Of a stretch of 64,000 nt of DNA, positions 50,378 to 59,418 are shown in pieces (positions within the stretch are counted from its first letter, which is position 1; every line of letters begins with the position of its first letter). Made by a program: the position numbers and the translations under genes. This DNA comes from Verrucomicrobiota bacterium (GTDB lineage: Bacteria; Verrucomicrobiota; Kiritimatiellia; CAIVKH01). Location: NCBI GenBank assembly GCA_024233345.1, contig JACKPT010000003.1:124001-188000 (forward strand), written 5' to 3'. The notes beneath the pieces were generated by a model. It was not told the origin of the DNA and ran no database searches. It saw nothing but the letters and a program-made list of their open reading frames with translations.

Positions 50378-52468
50378 CTATCGGACCTTGTTCTGTTCCC
50401 GGCGCTTCTTGACTATTTCTTCCGCCACATTGAACGGCACGGCTTCATAGTGCTCGAACTGCATGGAGAAGTTTGCCCGGCCCTGGGTCAGGGTGCGAAG
50501 GTGGTTGGCATAACCGAACATTTCCGAGAGCGGGACATGGGATTCGATTACCTTTGAGTTCCCCTTGGTCTCCATCTGGTCGATGCGACCGCGACGCTGA
50601 CAGATCGAACCGGTGACCGCTCCCATGAATTCTTCCGGGGTGACCACCTCCACCGCCATGATCGGCTCCAGAATTTGCGGCTGGGATTTCATGAACAGAT
50701 CCTTGAAGGCCATGCGGGCGGCCTCCTGGAAGGCGATATCACTGGAGTCTACATCATGGTAGGACCCGTCATAAAGCTCCACCGCCATGTCGACCACCGG
50801 ATACCCGGCAAAGGGTCCGGCAATCATCGCCTTGACGATGCCTTTTTCCACTGAGGGAATGAAATTGTTGGGGATGCGGCCACCGACCACGGAGTTGATG
50901 AAGGCAAATCCCTGCCCCTTGTCGCGAGGCTGGAGACGAACTTTGACATGCCCATATTGACCGCGACCACCGGATTGCTTGATGTATTTTCCTTCCCCTT
51001 CCACCGCAATGGTCCCGGTCTCCCGGTACGCCACTTCGGGCCGTCCAACCGCAGCCTTCACATTGAATTCTCTGCGCAGCCGGTCGACAATGATGTCGAG
51101 GTGCAACTCGCCCATCCCGGAAATGATTGTCTCCGAGGTTTCCTGGTCGAATGAAACCGTAAAGGTGGGATCTTCATCGGCCAGCTTGTGCAATGCTTCG
51201 GAAAGCTTTTCATTCTCCGCCTTGCTCTCGGGAGCAATGCTGATCGACACCACCGGGGAGGGAAATTCAATCGCCATCAGGTGGATCGGGTTATCCTCAT
51301 TACACAGGGTATCCCCAGTGCGGGTGTCACTCAGCCCGACAATCCCGACAATATCCCCGGTGAAGGCAACATCCAGCGCCTCCTGCTTGATTGCGTGCAT
51401 CCGGAGCAGCCGGCCCACCCGCTGCGACTTGTCGCGGGTGCTGTTGTAAACGGTGTCTCCCTGCCGGAGGGTACCGGAGTAGATTCGGACAAACGTCAGT
51501 TTGCCCATATGCTTGTCCGACATGATCTTGAACGCCATTCCGGAGAAGGGGGCGCTGTCTTCGGGGGCGCGCTGATTCGCTTCCTTCTCCTCCGCACAGA
51601 TCACCGGGGGAATATCCAACGGAGACGGAAGGTAGTGAATGACGCCATCCAGCAAGCGTTGAATACCCTTGTTTTTGAAGGCCGCGCCGCAGAAAATCGG
51701 CACCACTTCCCGGGCAATGGTCGCCTTGCGCAAGACCGTGCGGGTCTCCATCTCGGACAGATCGCCGGTATCCAGAAATTTGTCGAGCAACACCTCATCC
51801 TGCTCAGCGCACTTTTCCAACAGATTGGTCCGCCACTTCTGGGCAACCTCGACCAGATCCGCAGGGATTTCCTCTTCCGTGAAATTCCTGCCTGCTTCGG
51901 CGTCATCGATATACATGACCGCCTTCATAGTCACCAGGTCCACGATTCCCTTGAATTTCTCCTCCGCCCCGATGGGAATCACAACCGGAACCCCATTGGC
52001 GCCCAGCTCTTTTTGCATCTGAGCCACCACCGAGAAAAAGTCTGCACCGGTCCGGTCCATCTTGTTGACGAATGCCAGCTTGGGGACATTGTATTTTTCA
52101 CTCTGGCGCCAAACCGTCTCGGACTGGGGCTCCACCCCTCCCACCGCACAGAAAAGGGCAACCGCCCCGTCAAGCACGCGGAGACTGCGCTCCACTTCCA
52201 CGGTGAAGTCCACGTGTCCGGGGGTGTCGATGAGGGAGATCTGGTGGTCGCGCCACTCGAGGTGGGTTGCGGCCGAGGTGATGGTAATGCCGCGTTCCCG
52301 CTCCTGCTCCATCCAGTCCATCACCGCCGCACCGTCATGCACTTCCCCGATCTTGTGAATCCGGCCCGCATAATACAGGATGCGCTCGCTGGTGGTGGTC
52401 TTTCCGGCATCGATATGCGCCATGATACCAATGTTACGGACCTTCTCTAATGGCGTTTTTCTGGACAT
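50378..52468 (-). CDS. fusA: Elongation factor G
   Basis: EF-G drives ribosomal translocation with GTP. The 696-residue length is standard. G1 AHIDAGKTTTSERILYY, G3 DTPGHVDFTVEVERSLR and G4 NKMDR are intact. Domain IV contains GGRGQYGHVKVRLQP, and the C-terminus ends in RANFSMQFEHYEAVPFNVAE. It stands alone here without rpsL/rpsG/tuf, so it is outside the usual str operon and may be a second copy. Its upstream region (52469-53304) is a long gene-poor gap. Confidence 0.95.
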   Translation of the reverse strand: MSRKTPLEKVRNIGIMAHIDAGKTTTSERILYYAGRIHKIGEVHDGAAVMDWMEQERERGITITSAATHLEWRDHQISLIDTPGHVDFTVEVERSLRVLDGAVALFCAVGGVEPQSETVWRQSEKYNVPKLAFVNKMDRTGADFFSVVAQMQKELGANGVPVVIPIGAEEKFKGIVDLVTMKAVMYIDDAEAGRNFTEEEIPADLVEVAQKWRTNLLEKCAEQDEVLLDKFLDTGDLSEMETRTVLRKATIAREVVPIFCGAAFKNKGIQRLLDGVIHYLPSPLDIPPVICAEEKEANQRAPEDSAPFSGMAFKIMSDKHMGKLTFVRIYSGTLRQGDTVYNSTRDKSQRVGRLLRMHAIKQEALDVAFTGDIVGIVGLSDTRTGDTLCNEDNPIHLMAIEFPSPVVSISIAPESKAENEKLSEALHKLADEDPTFTVSFDQETSETIISGMGELHLDIIVDRLRREFNVKAAVGRPEVAYRETGTIAVEGEGKYIKQSGGRGQYGHVKVRLQPRDKGQGFAFINSVVGGRIPNNFIPSVEKGIVKAMIAGPFAGYPVVDMAVELYDGSYHDVDSSDIAFQEAARMAFKDLFMKSQPQILEPIMAVEVVTPEEFMGAVTGSICQRRGRIDQMETKGNSKVIESHVPLSEMFGYANHLRTLTQGRANFSMQFEHYEAVPFNVAEEIVKKRREQNKVR

Positions 52469-53304
52469 GATTCTTCCCCGTTACTCGTTCTCTCTGCGAA
52501 ATTCCCCTCGTTCCAGACCCCCGTGGTCGAAACGCTTGAAAGCCGCGCACTATGCACCGGGAACCCGCGTGGAGCAAGGGAAAAGAATCTGTAGAGTGGC
52601 AATTTGAGGCCATCGAGGGGCCCTTCACCTTCGGCGGGAATCATTTGATTTCGCAATAAGATGGTTCCTGTACGAGGTGATCGATCCCACCATTGGCCCC
52701 CGAAGGTGTTAGTCCCTGAATCGCGCGATTTCTTGCAACCGATCCCGTTTGGCGATGATATCGCGGCTCCGCGACATTTCGATCCCGCGAGCGAATAGTG
52801 AGCGCACGTCGTCGCTCCCCATGCGAAGGCGAATGGCTATCCATGCACTTCAAGCGCTGGTATTCCGCCAAACAACTCAGGCAAGTAACGCCCTTTAAGG
52901 TTATTTAAGGTCACCCTCCTCTAGACCAAGTGCATCGATCTCATTGGTTGTGAGTCGCCTGCCTTTCTTCGTGTTGAATGATTTGCTCCCCCCAATAAGA
53001 TATCCACATCCTGAGAATATCGTCGATGAAACAGACCCCTACTAAAGTCTTCCAAAGATAAGCATCAACCGCAACGAAAAGCTGGCCTGACTCAGTTGCA
53101 CATAGTGATGCGCAATCGAAAAGTAGGCGGCACCCACCTGCACAACTCACCAACGGCAATATGCACATTCCGTGGAATAGATGGCCGCTCAATTCATACC
53201 GCAGATTGAATCGATGGGTGTAGGTCTCCAGAAACTACATCATCCCAATCACAAGATTCAGGAACCCCTTATACCCTTGGCTTCCTAACCACACAGGGAA
53301 TTAA
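52469..53304. other. 836-bp gene-poor region upstream of fusA
   Basis: No gene could be supported. It should hold the fusA promoter. A weak third copy of the dispersed repeat seen at 31540 and 32434 lies at 52709-52733 (TTAGTCCCTGAATCGCGCGA). From about 52860 the sequence is less GC-rich. An 83-codon frame (minus, 52941-53192) and short overlapping frames here have no recognisable domain and no ribosome-binding site, so decayed coding sequence is possible. Confidence 0.5.
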
Positions 53305-54030
53305 CTAATCAACACTATTTACAAAGCCGTAGTTGGCCCAAGCGTCCGCACCCTCGGGAAAGATTGTAGCATTTGCAACAGAGTCTCCCTCCTCTTGCCG
53401 CACACTTCCATCATAATAAAGGACGTTTCGAACATTGGCGCCATGATTATCATCTGCCGTTATGTCGGGCATGTTGCCAGGTGTTTTGTCTCCGCGCTCA
53501 CGCTGCAAGGACTCATCCAACAAAACAGCTGCAGCCGATGCACTTTTTACATTAAGGCGACGATTCATTCCCGCGACGTACATATAGCTTGCATTACCGT
53601 AACTATTAAAAGTGTCAATGTCATTTGTAGGCTCAACAGTTTTAATATTCGGGTTGTTGGCATTTCCACCTTCGCCCCTATCGCTTGGACAAACCCATAT
53701 GCGAAGCTCTTGTAGCACGGAGCTGTCGTACATTTGTTTTGCAACCTCTGTAATGTAACCATGAAACGCTAAACTGCCGTTATCGTATGGATCATCATAA
53801 TCGCCTTCTGGCAATGGAAAATAACCTTTATGATCAACCGAGAAAATGTGCATTGATGTGCCGATTTGCTTAAGATTACTCCGGCAAGCCGTTCTTTTTC
53901 CTCGCTCCAATGCTACACTTACCGCTGGCGTAATTAACGCGGCCAGAATCGCGATAATCGCGATCACCACCAGAAGTTCAATCAGAGTAAATCCCGATCG
54001 ACGATCACTGAAAATCTTGCTGTACATCAT
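53305..54030 (-). CDS. Pseudopilin-like protein with prepilin N-terminal cleavage/methylation signal
   Basis: A 241-residue protein with a type IV prepilin signal: RRSGFTLIELLVVIAIIAIL, cleaved after Gly and methylated on Phe. Then comes RTACRSNLKQIGTSMHIFSV, the C-type 'SNLKQIG' segment of the large pseudopilin-like families of the PVC group. The C-terminal part is a beta-rich minor-pilin head (YYDGSVRQEEGDS). Start codons occur in tandem (ATG 54033, 54030, 54027); 54030 overlaps the upstream stop (TGATG), whereas 54027 has the best GGAG spacing. The head domain would be displayed outside the cell. Coupling to the secreted 1007-residue protein suggests that the two act on the same substrate. 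Confidence 0.88.
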   Translation of the reverse strand: MMYSKIFSDRRSGFTLIELLVVIAIIAILAALITPAVSVALERGKRTACRSNLKQIGTSMHIFSVDHKGYFPLPEGDYDDPYDNGSLAFHGYITEVAKQMYDSSVLQELRIWVCPSDRGEGGNANNPNIKTVEPTNDIDTFNSYGNASYMYVAGMNRRLNVKSASAAAVLLDESLQRERGDKTPGNMPDITADDNHGANVRNVLYYDGSVRQEEGDSVANATIFPEGADAWANYGFVNSVD

Positions 54031-57000
54031 CATTCTCCGGGAAACACGACCCAGTGAAGGGGATCGTACTCGCTGTCCCACGTCGTTGTATCGCCGAGAT
54101 TCCGGAACAGCATGTTGAAGGTCTTGAAGCCATTGGTCGGCATCTGAACCGTTGTCGTCCAAGTTTCACCGCCGGTATTCGTCATCGGTGTTTCGTAGGC
54201 GACAACCCAGTCCGTTCCCTCATACTTGTTGTAGCCGGAATGGATATAAACATTAGTGCCGCCTTCCAAGACACCACCGGTCGCATCGTAGGTGACGGTC
54301 AGCAGATCGCCGGCACCAGGATTCTCCGGGGTCCAGGTCGCACGGCTCCCCACAATCATCCGGTAGTTCTCGGAACCGCCCGGCCAATAGTTCCCGTCCC
54401 AATTGCCGTTGAGTTCATTTCGGAACCCGAATCGGATCTGATCCTTGGTACCGTTCGTCAATGCTGCGACATCCATGGACACCGTCCACAGGCCATTGCC
54501 GAGGAAGGTCATGGGCCGACTAAACCAGTTGTTTTCATCTATGGAACCATCAGCCGTTAGGGAACCGTGAAAGAAAACTTGTGGAATTCCCCTATTTTCC
54601 CGCCCGATCTGGGAGAACCATACCTGCACGGTGGCTCCAGTTGCGGGTACCGGATTAGGAGTCCACCAGGTGGTGGTTCGTTCTGGAGCCGGCCCAGAAT
54701 ACGCTTGGAAGTTAATGTTAGTCGTACTCACCCCCGGCATGTAGGCCTTCCAAAGGCCATCAGTGGCTACGCCTCTGAGTCCATGATCACGCCAACCATC
54801 ATTAACCAGATCAAAGGCAACCTCAACGCCGTGATCCAATTCTCCTGGTTCATTGTCAAAGACAACCGTTGCAGTTCCATTACTGAACTCTAAACCAAGC
54901 ATGGTCGGAGCATTCGACGGTGGAGGAAGGGGAAGGTCATTATTCGACCATTCATGAATATTCATGATTACATTGGTCTCCGTCTCCCCCAGATAGTAGG
55001 TCAGATTAGCACCTTCAGGACTCAACAATGCTGTATCTGTGCCGGACTTATAAATGGCGAATTTATAATCGAAGCTACGAGGACTGCGAAGGTCATACCA
55101 GCTACCAAAATAGGGCGAGGTTCCATTTTCACCTCCAACCAGTGAATTCGGGGAGCCAAGAACCAAGGTGCTATCCGTACCAGATGTCGTAAACGCCCAT
55201 TCTCTTGAATAGATTCCATCACCCAACACTTCATCGCCATGTGTACCATCATCATACATTTCCAAGCCGGCTTCCGACCAGGAGACATCGTTGGGTGGAT
55301 AGTCGCTCCAATCAGCTGGAGCAAAATCGGCAGCATTATTGAATCCTCGCAGAGGATCGCTGCCCATAAGGATCACCCGTGTGACGCCAGCGAGATTTCT
55401 TCCCGACATGTCGACTCGAAAGAGAACTTCGGCTCGTTGACGCACCCCGGCGTCGCCGCGCCGTGCGTCATAATACAAGGAAGAATAATCATCAAAATTA
55501 TTTTGGTCACGCAAAGGCGCAGCAGCCGCGCCAAGGTAATCTGTGACCACCAACATACTACCGTCCGTTGGCAAGACTAGAGTACGAGAGGCATTCGCAA
55601 AATCATTGAGTCGAATCGCTTCATAGTTATTAGTGCCAGCACCGCTACCGGAACTCAATTCCGCGCTATACTTGTAGAACAACTGGGTGGAGGAGCCGGG
55701 AAGAAACGTCACATCCCGGTAATACAGGGAGCCAGATAATGGGCTCAGCGGTGAGGATTTCGCCGGAGGAAATTCCCACTCTAGCGGGAAGTTGGACCCA
55801 TTGATATAGAAATTGGAAGCGCCGGGGGACGCCCCCATGCCGGAAGCGGTTTCGAGAACAAATCGAACCGTGACTGAGGTTTGCATTCCATCCGCAACCG
55901 GGTTGAGGAAGTTGTAGGAGAATTTGCTGTTGGAAGCAGCGTCCTCGACCTCATCAGAGGAAATGATGATAAAGTTCCCTGATGCAGGAAGCGGATTAGC
56001 GAGATCAAGTCGAACCAGATCGCCCTGAAGAACGGTGACGGATGTCGGAGCAACACCATCTACCATCCAACTCGCGGCGTTGGTCACGCTCTCTTCGGTT
56101 ACCTCTTCATTGAACTGGGCAAATGCCTGGGACTGACCGGCGGCACCTATCAGGGCCTTGATCCACGGCGCATTGACGTCGCCGACCGCGACATCGGGCA
56201 GTCCGTTGGAGTCGGCGTCGATCACGACATCAACATAGTCATCAGAAATGAGGAAACCAGCGCTCCACGAGGCATTCACACTTTCCTGAGGCGGGATCAC
56301 CATCGGTGAACTGTAAAGGTCCGCTGGCAAATTGTTGTGCATGTTGGCAAAGAGCCGGATGGTCAGGCCACGGGGGACAACCTCTCCGGCCTCCACTGTG
56401 CCAAATCGGCTGGTGTTGGCGCTGAACAGGATATCGAAGGGGATCTTGGATTCGACTGCATTGAGGGGATAGGCCGGGGTTGTTTTGGCGATGCTTGCAG
56501 CGAGAACCACTCCGGTCGCGGAGATCCCCTCATAGGTATCCACGACGGAGATGACGTTGTTGGTGTCGGGATCCATAATCCCGTCGTAGAGTACGCGAAT
56601 CAAATTGTGAGAGCTGCCCTCGGAAGCGATGATGTAGTCCAGTCCGAAAGGCGTGCCGCCCACATAGGCAGACCAGGCAACGTCGTTATATGTAATGTAC
56701 CCGGGCCCGGTGAGCCAGTTGGTCGTCGTGGTCGCACCGGTACCCGCCTCTGGATCCACATCCAGCATAATGGCAACCTTGTTTGGAACATCGCTCGTAC
56801 TGACATAGGCATTCACGGCCACGTACAGATTACTTTCATCCCACGTGACATAAAGATTGGTAAGGGCATTATCGGGTCCCCAAGGTTCGACATTCAGGGG
56901 ATCACTGACTGCTCCGGTAAATGACGAAACCAGATCAACATCGTCATACTCAGTCGCACGGCCATCCAGGACTGGTACATTCGGTGGCGTGGCCCACACA

Positions 57001-57053
57001 GTCATGGCTGCGATCGTGGCAAGAAACGAAACAATAAGTGTTGTATTCTTCAT
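54030..57053 (-). CDS. Large secreted multidomain protein, probable carbohydrate-binding
   Basis: A 1007-residue exported protein (signal peptide MKNTTLIVSFLATIAAMTVW, cleavage near ATP). The N-terminal part resembles CBM9/DOMON-like modules (LYVTWDESNLYVAVNAYVST, VAIMLDVDPEAGTG). The middle has DMSGRNLAGVTRVILMGSDP and the DDGTHGDEVLGDGIYSREW pattern seen in extracellular beta-sandwich modules. The C-terminal 200 residues recall CBM25-type starch-binding modules (VYIHSGYNKYEGTDWVVAY, then a closing WDSEYDPLHWVVF). No catalytic motif was found. ATG 57053 has AGAGGGG 8 bases upstream. It could bind alpha-glucan outside the cell; the domain calls are tentative. Confidence 0.72.
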   Translation of the reverse strand: MKNTTLIVSFLATIAAMTVWATPPNVPVLDGRATEYDDVDLVSSFTGAVSDPLNVEPWGPDNALTNLYVTWDESNLYVAVNAYVSTSDVPNKVAIMLDVDPEAGTGATTTTNWLTGPGYITYNDVAWSAYVGGTPFGLDYIIASEGSSHNLIRVLYDGIMDPDTNNVISVVDTYEGISATGVVLAASIAKTTPAYPLNAVESKIPFDILFSANTSRFGTVEAGEVVPRGLTIRLFANMHNNLPADLYSSPMVIPPQESVNASWSAGFLISDDYVDVVIDADSNGLPDVAVGDVNAPWIKALIGAAGQSQAFAQFNEEVTEESVTNAASWMVDGVAPTSVTVLQGDLVRLDLANPLPASGNFIIISSDEVEDAASNSKFSYNFLNPVADGMQTSVTVRFVLETASGMGASPGASNFYINGSNFPLEWEFPPAKSSPLSPLSGSLYYRDVTFLPGSSTQLFYKYSAELSSGSGAGTNNYEAIRLNDFANASRTLVLPTDGSMLVVTDYLGAAAAPLRDQNNFDDYSSLYYDARRGDAGVRQRAEVLFRVDMSGRNLAGVTRVILMGSDPLRGFNNAADFAPADWSDYPPNDVSWSEAGLEMYDDGTHGDEVLGDGIYSREWAFTTSGTDSTLVLGSPNSLVGGENGTSPYFGSWYDLRSPRSFDYKFAIYKSGTDTALLSPEGANLTYYLGETETNVIMNIHEWSNNDLPLPPPSNAPTMLGLEFSNGTATVVFDNEPGELDHGVEVAFDLVNDGWRDHGLRGVATDGLWKAYMPGVSTTNINFQAYSGPAPERTTTWWTPNPVPATGATVQVWFSQIGRENRGIPQVFFHGSLTADGSIDENNWFSRPMTFLGNGLWTVSMDVAALTNGTKDQIRFGFRNELNGNWDGNYWPGGSENYRMIVGSRATWTPENPGAGDLLTVTYDATGGVLEGGTNVYIHSGYNKYEGTDWVVAYETPMTNTGGETWTTTVQMPTNGFKTFNMLFRNLGDTTTWDSEYDPLHWVVFPGE

Positions 57054-57242
57054 GGTAAACCCCTCTACTTTGAGAACCCGATGCTAGCATGAACATACCG
57101 CGCTTCCATTCTTTTTTTAATTTTTTTTTAGCAAAGCCTGTTCCTATTTCACATATATGGGTTACTTTTTCCCGAACTTTACCAGACGATCCTTGTCGCA
57201 AGCCTTTGCGCAAAAAAACATTACACACAAAGGAGGTCCATT

Positions 57243-57704
57243 ATGCTAAGTCCAGGTGATCTAGCTCCTGATTGGGATTTACCCGGAAGTGACGGGAGGC
57301 AACACGCCCTCAGACACTACCGGGGACAAAAAGTTCTACTTTATTTTTACCCCAAGGACGATACACCGGGCTGCACCAAGGAGGCTTGCGGATTCAGAGA
57401 TCTTTTCAAGGATCTCAGTGATCTTGGCGTTACCGTCCTCGGCGTGAGCAGCGACTCTCTGGGGTCTCACCAAAACTTCATCGAGAAATACTCCCTGCCG
57501 TTTGTTCTGCTTTCCGACGAAGACCGGTCGGTCATGACCACCTACGGCGCATGGGGCGAAAAGATGATGTACGGGAAAAAAGTCATTGGAGTCATTCGCT
57601 CCTCGGTATTGATCGGGGAAGATGGAGCAGTAATACGGCATTGGGCCAAGGTGCCGAATGCGGAGAAGCATCCGGCTTCTGTGGTCAAGACGCTGGTGGA
57701 GTGA
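57243..57704 (+). CDS. bcp: Peroxiredoxin, BCP/PrxQ type
   Basis: A 153-residue thiol peroxidase that reduces H2O2 and organic peroxides using thioredoxin. The peroxidatic and resolving Cys are in FYPKDDTPGCTKEACGFRD, five residues apart as in BCP/PrxQ. The N-terminus (GDLAPDWDLPGSDG) and the FVLLSDEDRSVMTTYGAWGE segment are standard. The ribosome-binding site is near-perfect (AAAGGAGG), so strong expression is expected. It is divergent from the large secreted protein. Confidence 0.95.
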   Translation: MLSPGDLAPDWDLPGSDGRQHALRHYRGQKVLLYFYPKDDTPGCTKEACGFRDLFKDLSDLGVTVLGVSSDSLGSHQNFIEKYSLPFVLLSDEDRSVMTTYGAWGEKMMYGKKVIGVIRSSVLIGEDGAVIRHWAKVPNAEKHPASVVKTLVE

Positions 57705-57892
57705 AGCGAACGCAACGCACCTTGCCCACATTTGCGGGCCTGCCTACCCGGCCAGAGCGACACTACGACAAACGCCTGTTTGGTTTACCTGAAGATGTTC
57801 ATTAGTCCGCAGCATGCGACGGTGCGAACGCCAGGGGCAGCAGCCCTTCACCCCCTATTCGTGTAAATTTGTGTCCATTCGTGGTTTCCGCG

Positions 57893-58192
57893 TTAACTCT
57901 TTCCGGCTTTTCCTCGAAACCGCTTCCGGAATGCCCTGACCCGTCTCCGCAGCCCAGGAAACCGGTGAAAGAAGTGTCTTCGCATGCGCCGGAACAGCGG
58001 CACATAGGGGGCGAGAAGCCATATTCCCACCGCACTGAAAAGGACCCCCTGCAGAACCGGCAGAAAAAAGCCAAGGAATCCCAGCACCAGAAAGAGCCAA
58101 CCCGCGCCCCATCGCAAGACATGGCGAAGGGGATGCCGTGCTTTTCGCCGCGGTACCGGATGCGGAACCAGATCCTGTGGGTGCAGTGTCAT
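57893..58192 (-). CDS. Small membrane protein, PGPGW/DUF454-like
   Basis: A 99-residue basic protein with one hydrophobic hairpin (LRWGAGWLFLVLGFLGFFLP, then VLQGVLFSAVGIWLLAPYVP) flanked by Arg/His-rich ends. The GW...LG...PVL pattern resembles the PGPGW and DUF454 families of small membrane proteins of unknown function. The family call is tentative. It stands between bcp and the glycosyltransferase pair, convergent with bcp. The gap from bcp to this gene holds the dispersed phrase TTTGTGTCCATTCGTGG at 57869-57885. Confidence 0.6.
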   Translation of the reverse strand: MTLHPQDLVPHPVPRRKARHPLRHVLRWGAGWLFLVLGFLGFFLPVLQGVLFSAVGIWLLAPYVPLFRRMRRHFFHRFPGLRRRVRAFRKRFRGKAGKS

Positions 58193-58305
58193 CGATCGGA
58201 CAAGGGTGGAATAGAATTTCGCACCGGAAAAGGTAATTGTTCCAGCGTTTTTATTTCTTGGCGAACCCCTTGGATTGCCAGCAAGATGAACCGCGATCAG
58301 CGTCT

Positions 58306-59418
58306 ATGAAGGTGTGTATTGATATTCAATCGGCAATAGCCCAGCGGGCCGGGGTGGGACGATATACCCGAACCCTCGTCGAGCACCTCAGCCGCCAGCG
58401 ATCTCCGCAAGATGCCCTGTCCCTGTTCTACTTTGATTTTCGGCGGCGGGGCGGGGCTCCGGCCTGCCTTGGGGCGACCGAGCGGGCCATCCACCTGATT
58501 CCCGGACGGGTGGTCCAACGGGCCTGGAAATCGCTCGAGTGGCCCCCGTTCAATTGGTTCGCAGGCAAGGCCGATGTTTACCACTTTCCCAATTTCATTC
58601 TCCCCCCCCTGACCCGGGGCAAGTCCGTGGTAACCATTCATGATGTGGCCTTCCTCCGTTATCCCGAAACCATCGAGGAACGAAACCTTCGTTACCTGAC
58701 CCGGCTGATGCGGAAAACCGTGGAACGAGCAGACCGCATCATCACGGTTTCCGAATTCACCGCCCGGGAAATCCAGCAGCTTCTTGGTGTGCCGAAGGAA
58801 AAGTGTGCCGCCATTCCCTCCGGGCTCGACGATGCCTTCGTGCCCGCGCGCGACGAAGCCTGCCGGCGCTTCCGGGAGCAGCATCACCTGCCCCGGCCCT
58901 ATCTACTCACGGTGGGCACGCTGGAACCCCGGAAAAACATCCCGTTTCTGGTCTACCTCTTCGAATCCCTCGACAGCGATATCGACCTGGTGATCGCCGG
59001 GATGAAGGGCTGGAAAACCGAACCCATCCTTCACCGGATCGAAACCTCGATCCGCCGCAACCGCATTCACTATCTCGACTATGTTGCGGATGAGGACCTG
59101 CCCGCCCTCTATACCGGGGCAGAGGCCTTCTTGTTCCCGTCCCTTTATGAAGGCTTCGGGTTCCCGCCTCTGGAAGCCATGCGCTGCCGGACCCCGGTCA
59201 TTTCCTCCTGCACCAGCTCCCTTCCCGAGGTTCTGGGTGATGCTGCGATCCTTGCCGAACCCTACGATGTGGAAGCCTGGCTCGAGGCGATTTCCAAGGT
59301 GCTGGGGGACTCGGCATTCCGCACAACATTGAAGGCGGCCGGGGAAGCGCGGGCCGCACAGTTTACCTGGAGCGAAACCGCACGCCGTACCTGGGACGTG
59401 TACCGGAGCCTCGCGTAA
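58306..59418 (+). CDS. Glycosyltransferase, GT4 (mannosyltransferase-like)
   Basis: A 370-residue GT-B glycosyltransferase. It begins MKVCIDIQSAIAQRAGVGRY, a GT4 start with the GVGRY loop. Next comes VVTIHDVAFLRYPETIEERN, then YLLTVGTLEPRKNIPFLVYL and the E-x7-E site SLYEGFGFPPLEAMRCRTPV. Such pairs often act in polysaccharide or O-antigen assembly; the sugar is unknown. ATG 58306 is preferred over a longer frame that lacks homology. Its stop overlaps the next start (TAATG), so the two are coupled. Confidence 0.92.
   Translation: MKVCIDIQSAIAQRAGVGRYTRTLVEHLSRQRSPQDALSLFYFDFRRRGGAPACLGATERAIHLIPGRVVQRAWKSLEWPPFNWFAGKADVYHFPNFILPPLTRGKSVVTIHDVAFLRYPETIEERNLRYLTRLMRKTVERADRIITVSEFTAREIQQLLGVPKEKCAAIPSGLDDAFVPARDEACRRFREQHHLPRPYLLTVGTLEPRKNIPFLVYLFESLDSDIDLVIAGMKGWKTEPILHRIETSIRRNRIHYLDYVADEDLPALYTGAEAFLFPSLYEGFGFPPLEAMRCRTPVISSCTSSLPEVLGDAAILAEPYDVEAWLEAISKVLGDSAFRTTLKAAGEARAAQFTWSETARRTWDVYRSLA

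Noticed and set aside
52941..53192. 83-codon frame in the gap upstream of fusA
   Set aside because: No recognisable domain or ribosome-binding site, and overlapping short frames look equally plausible. Possibly decayed coding sequence, but not supportable as a gene.
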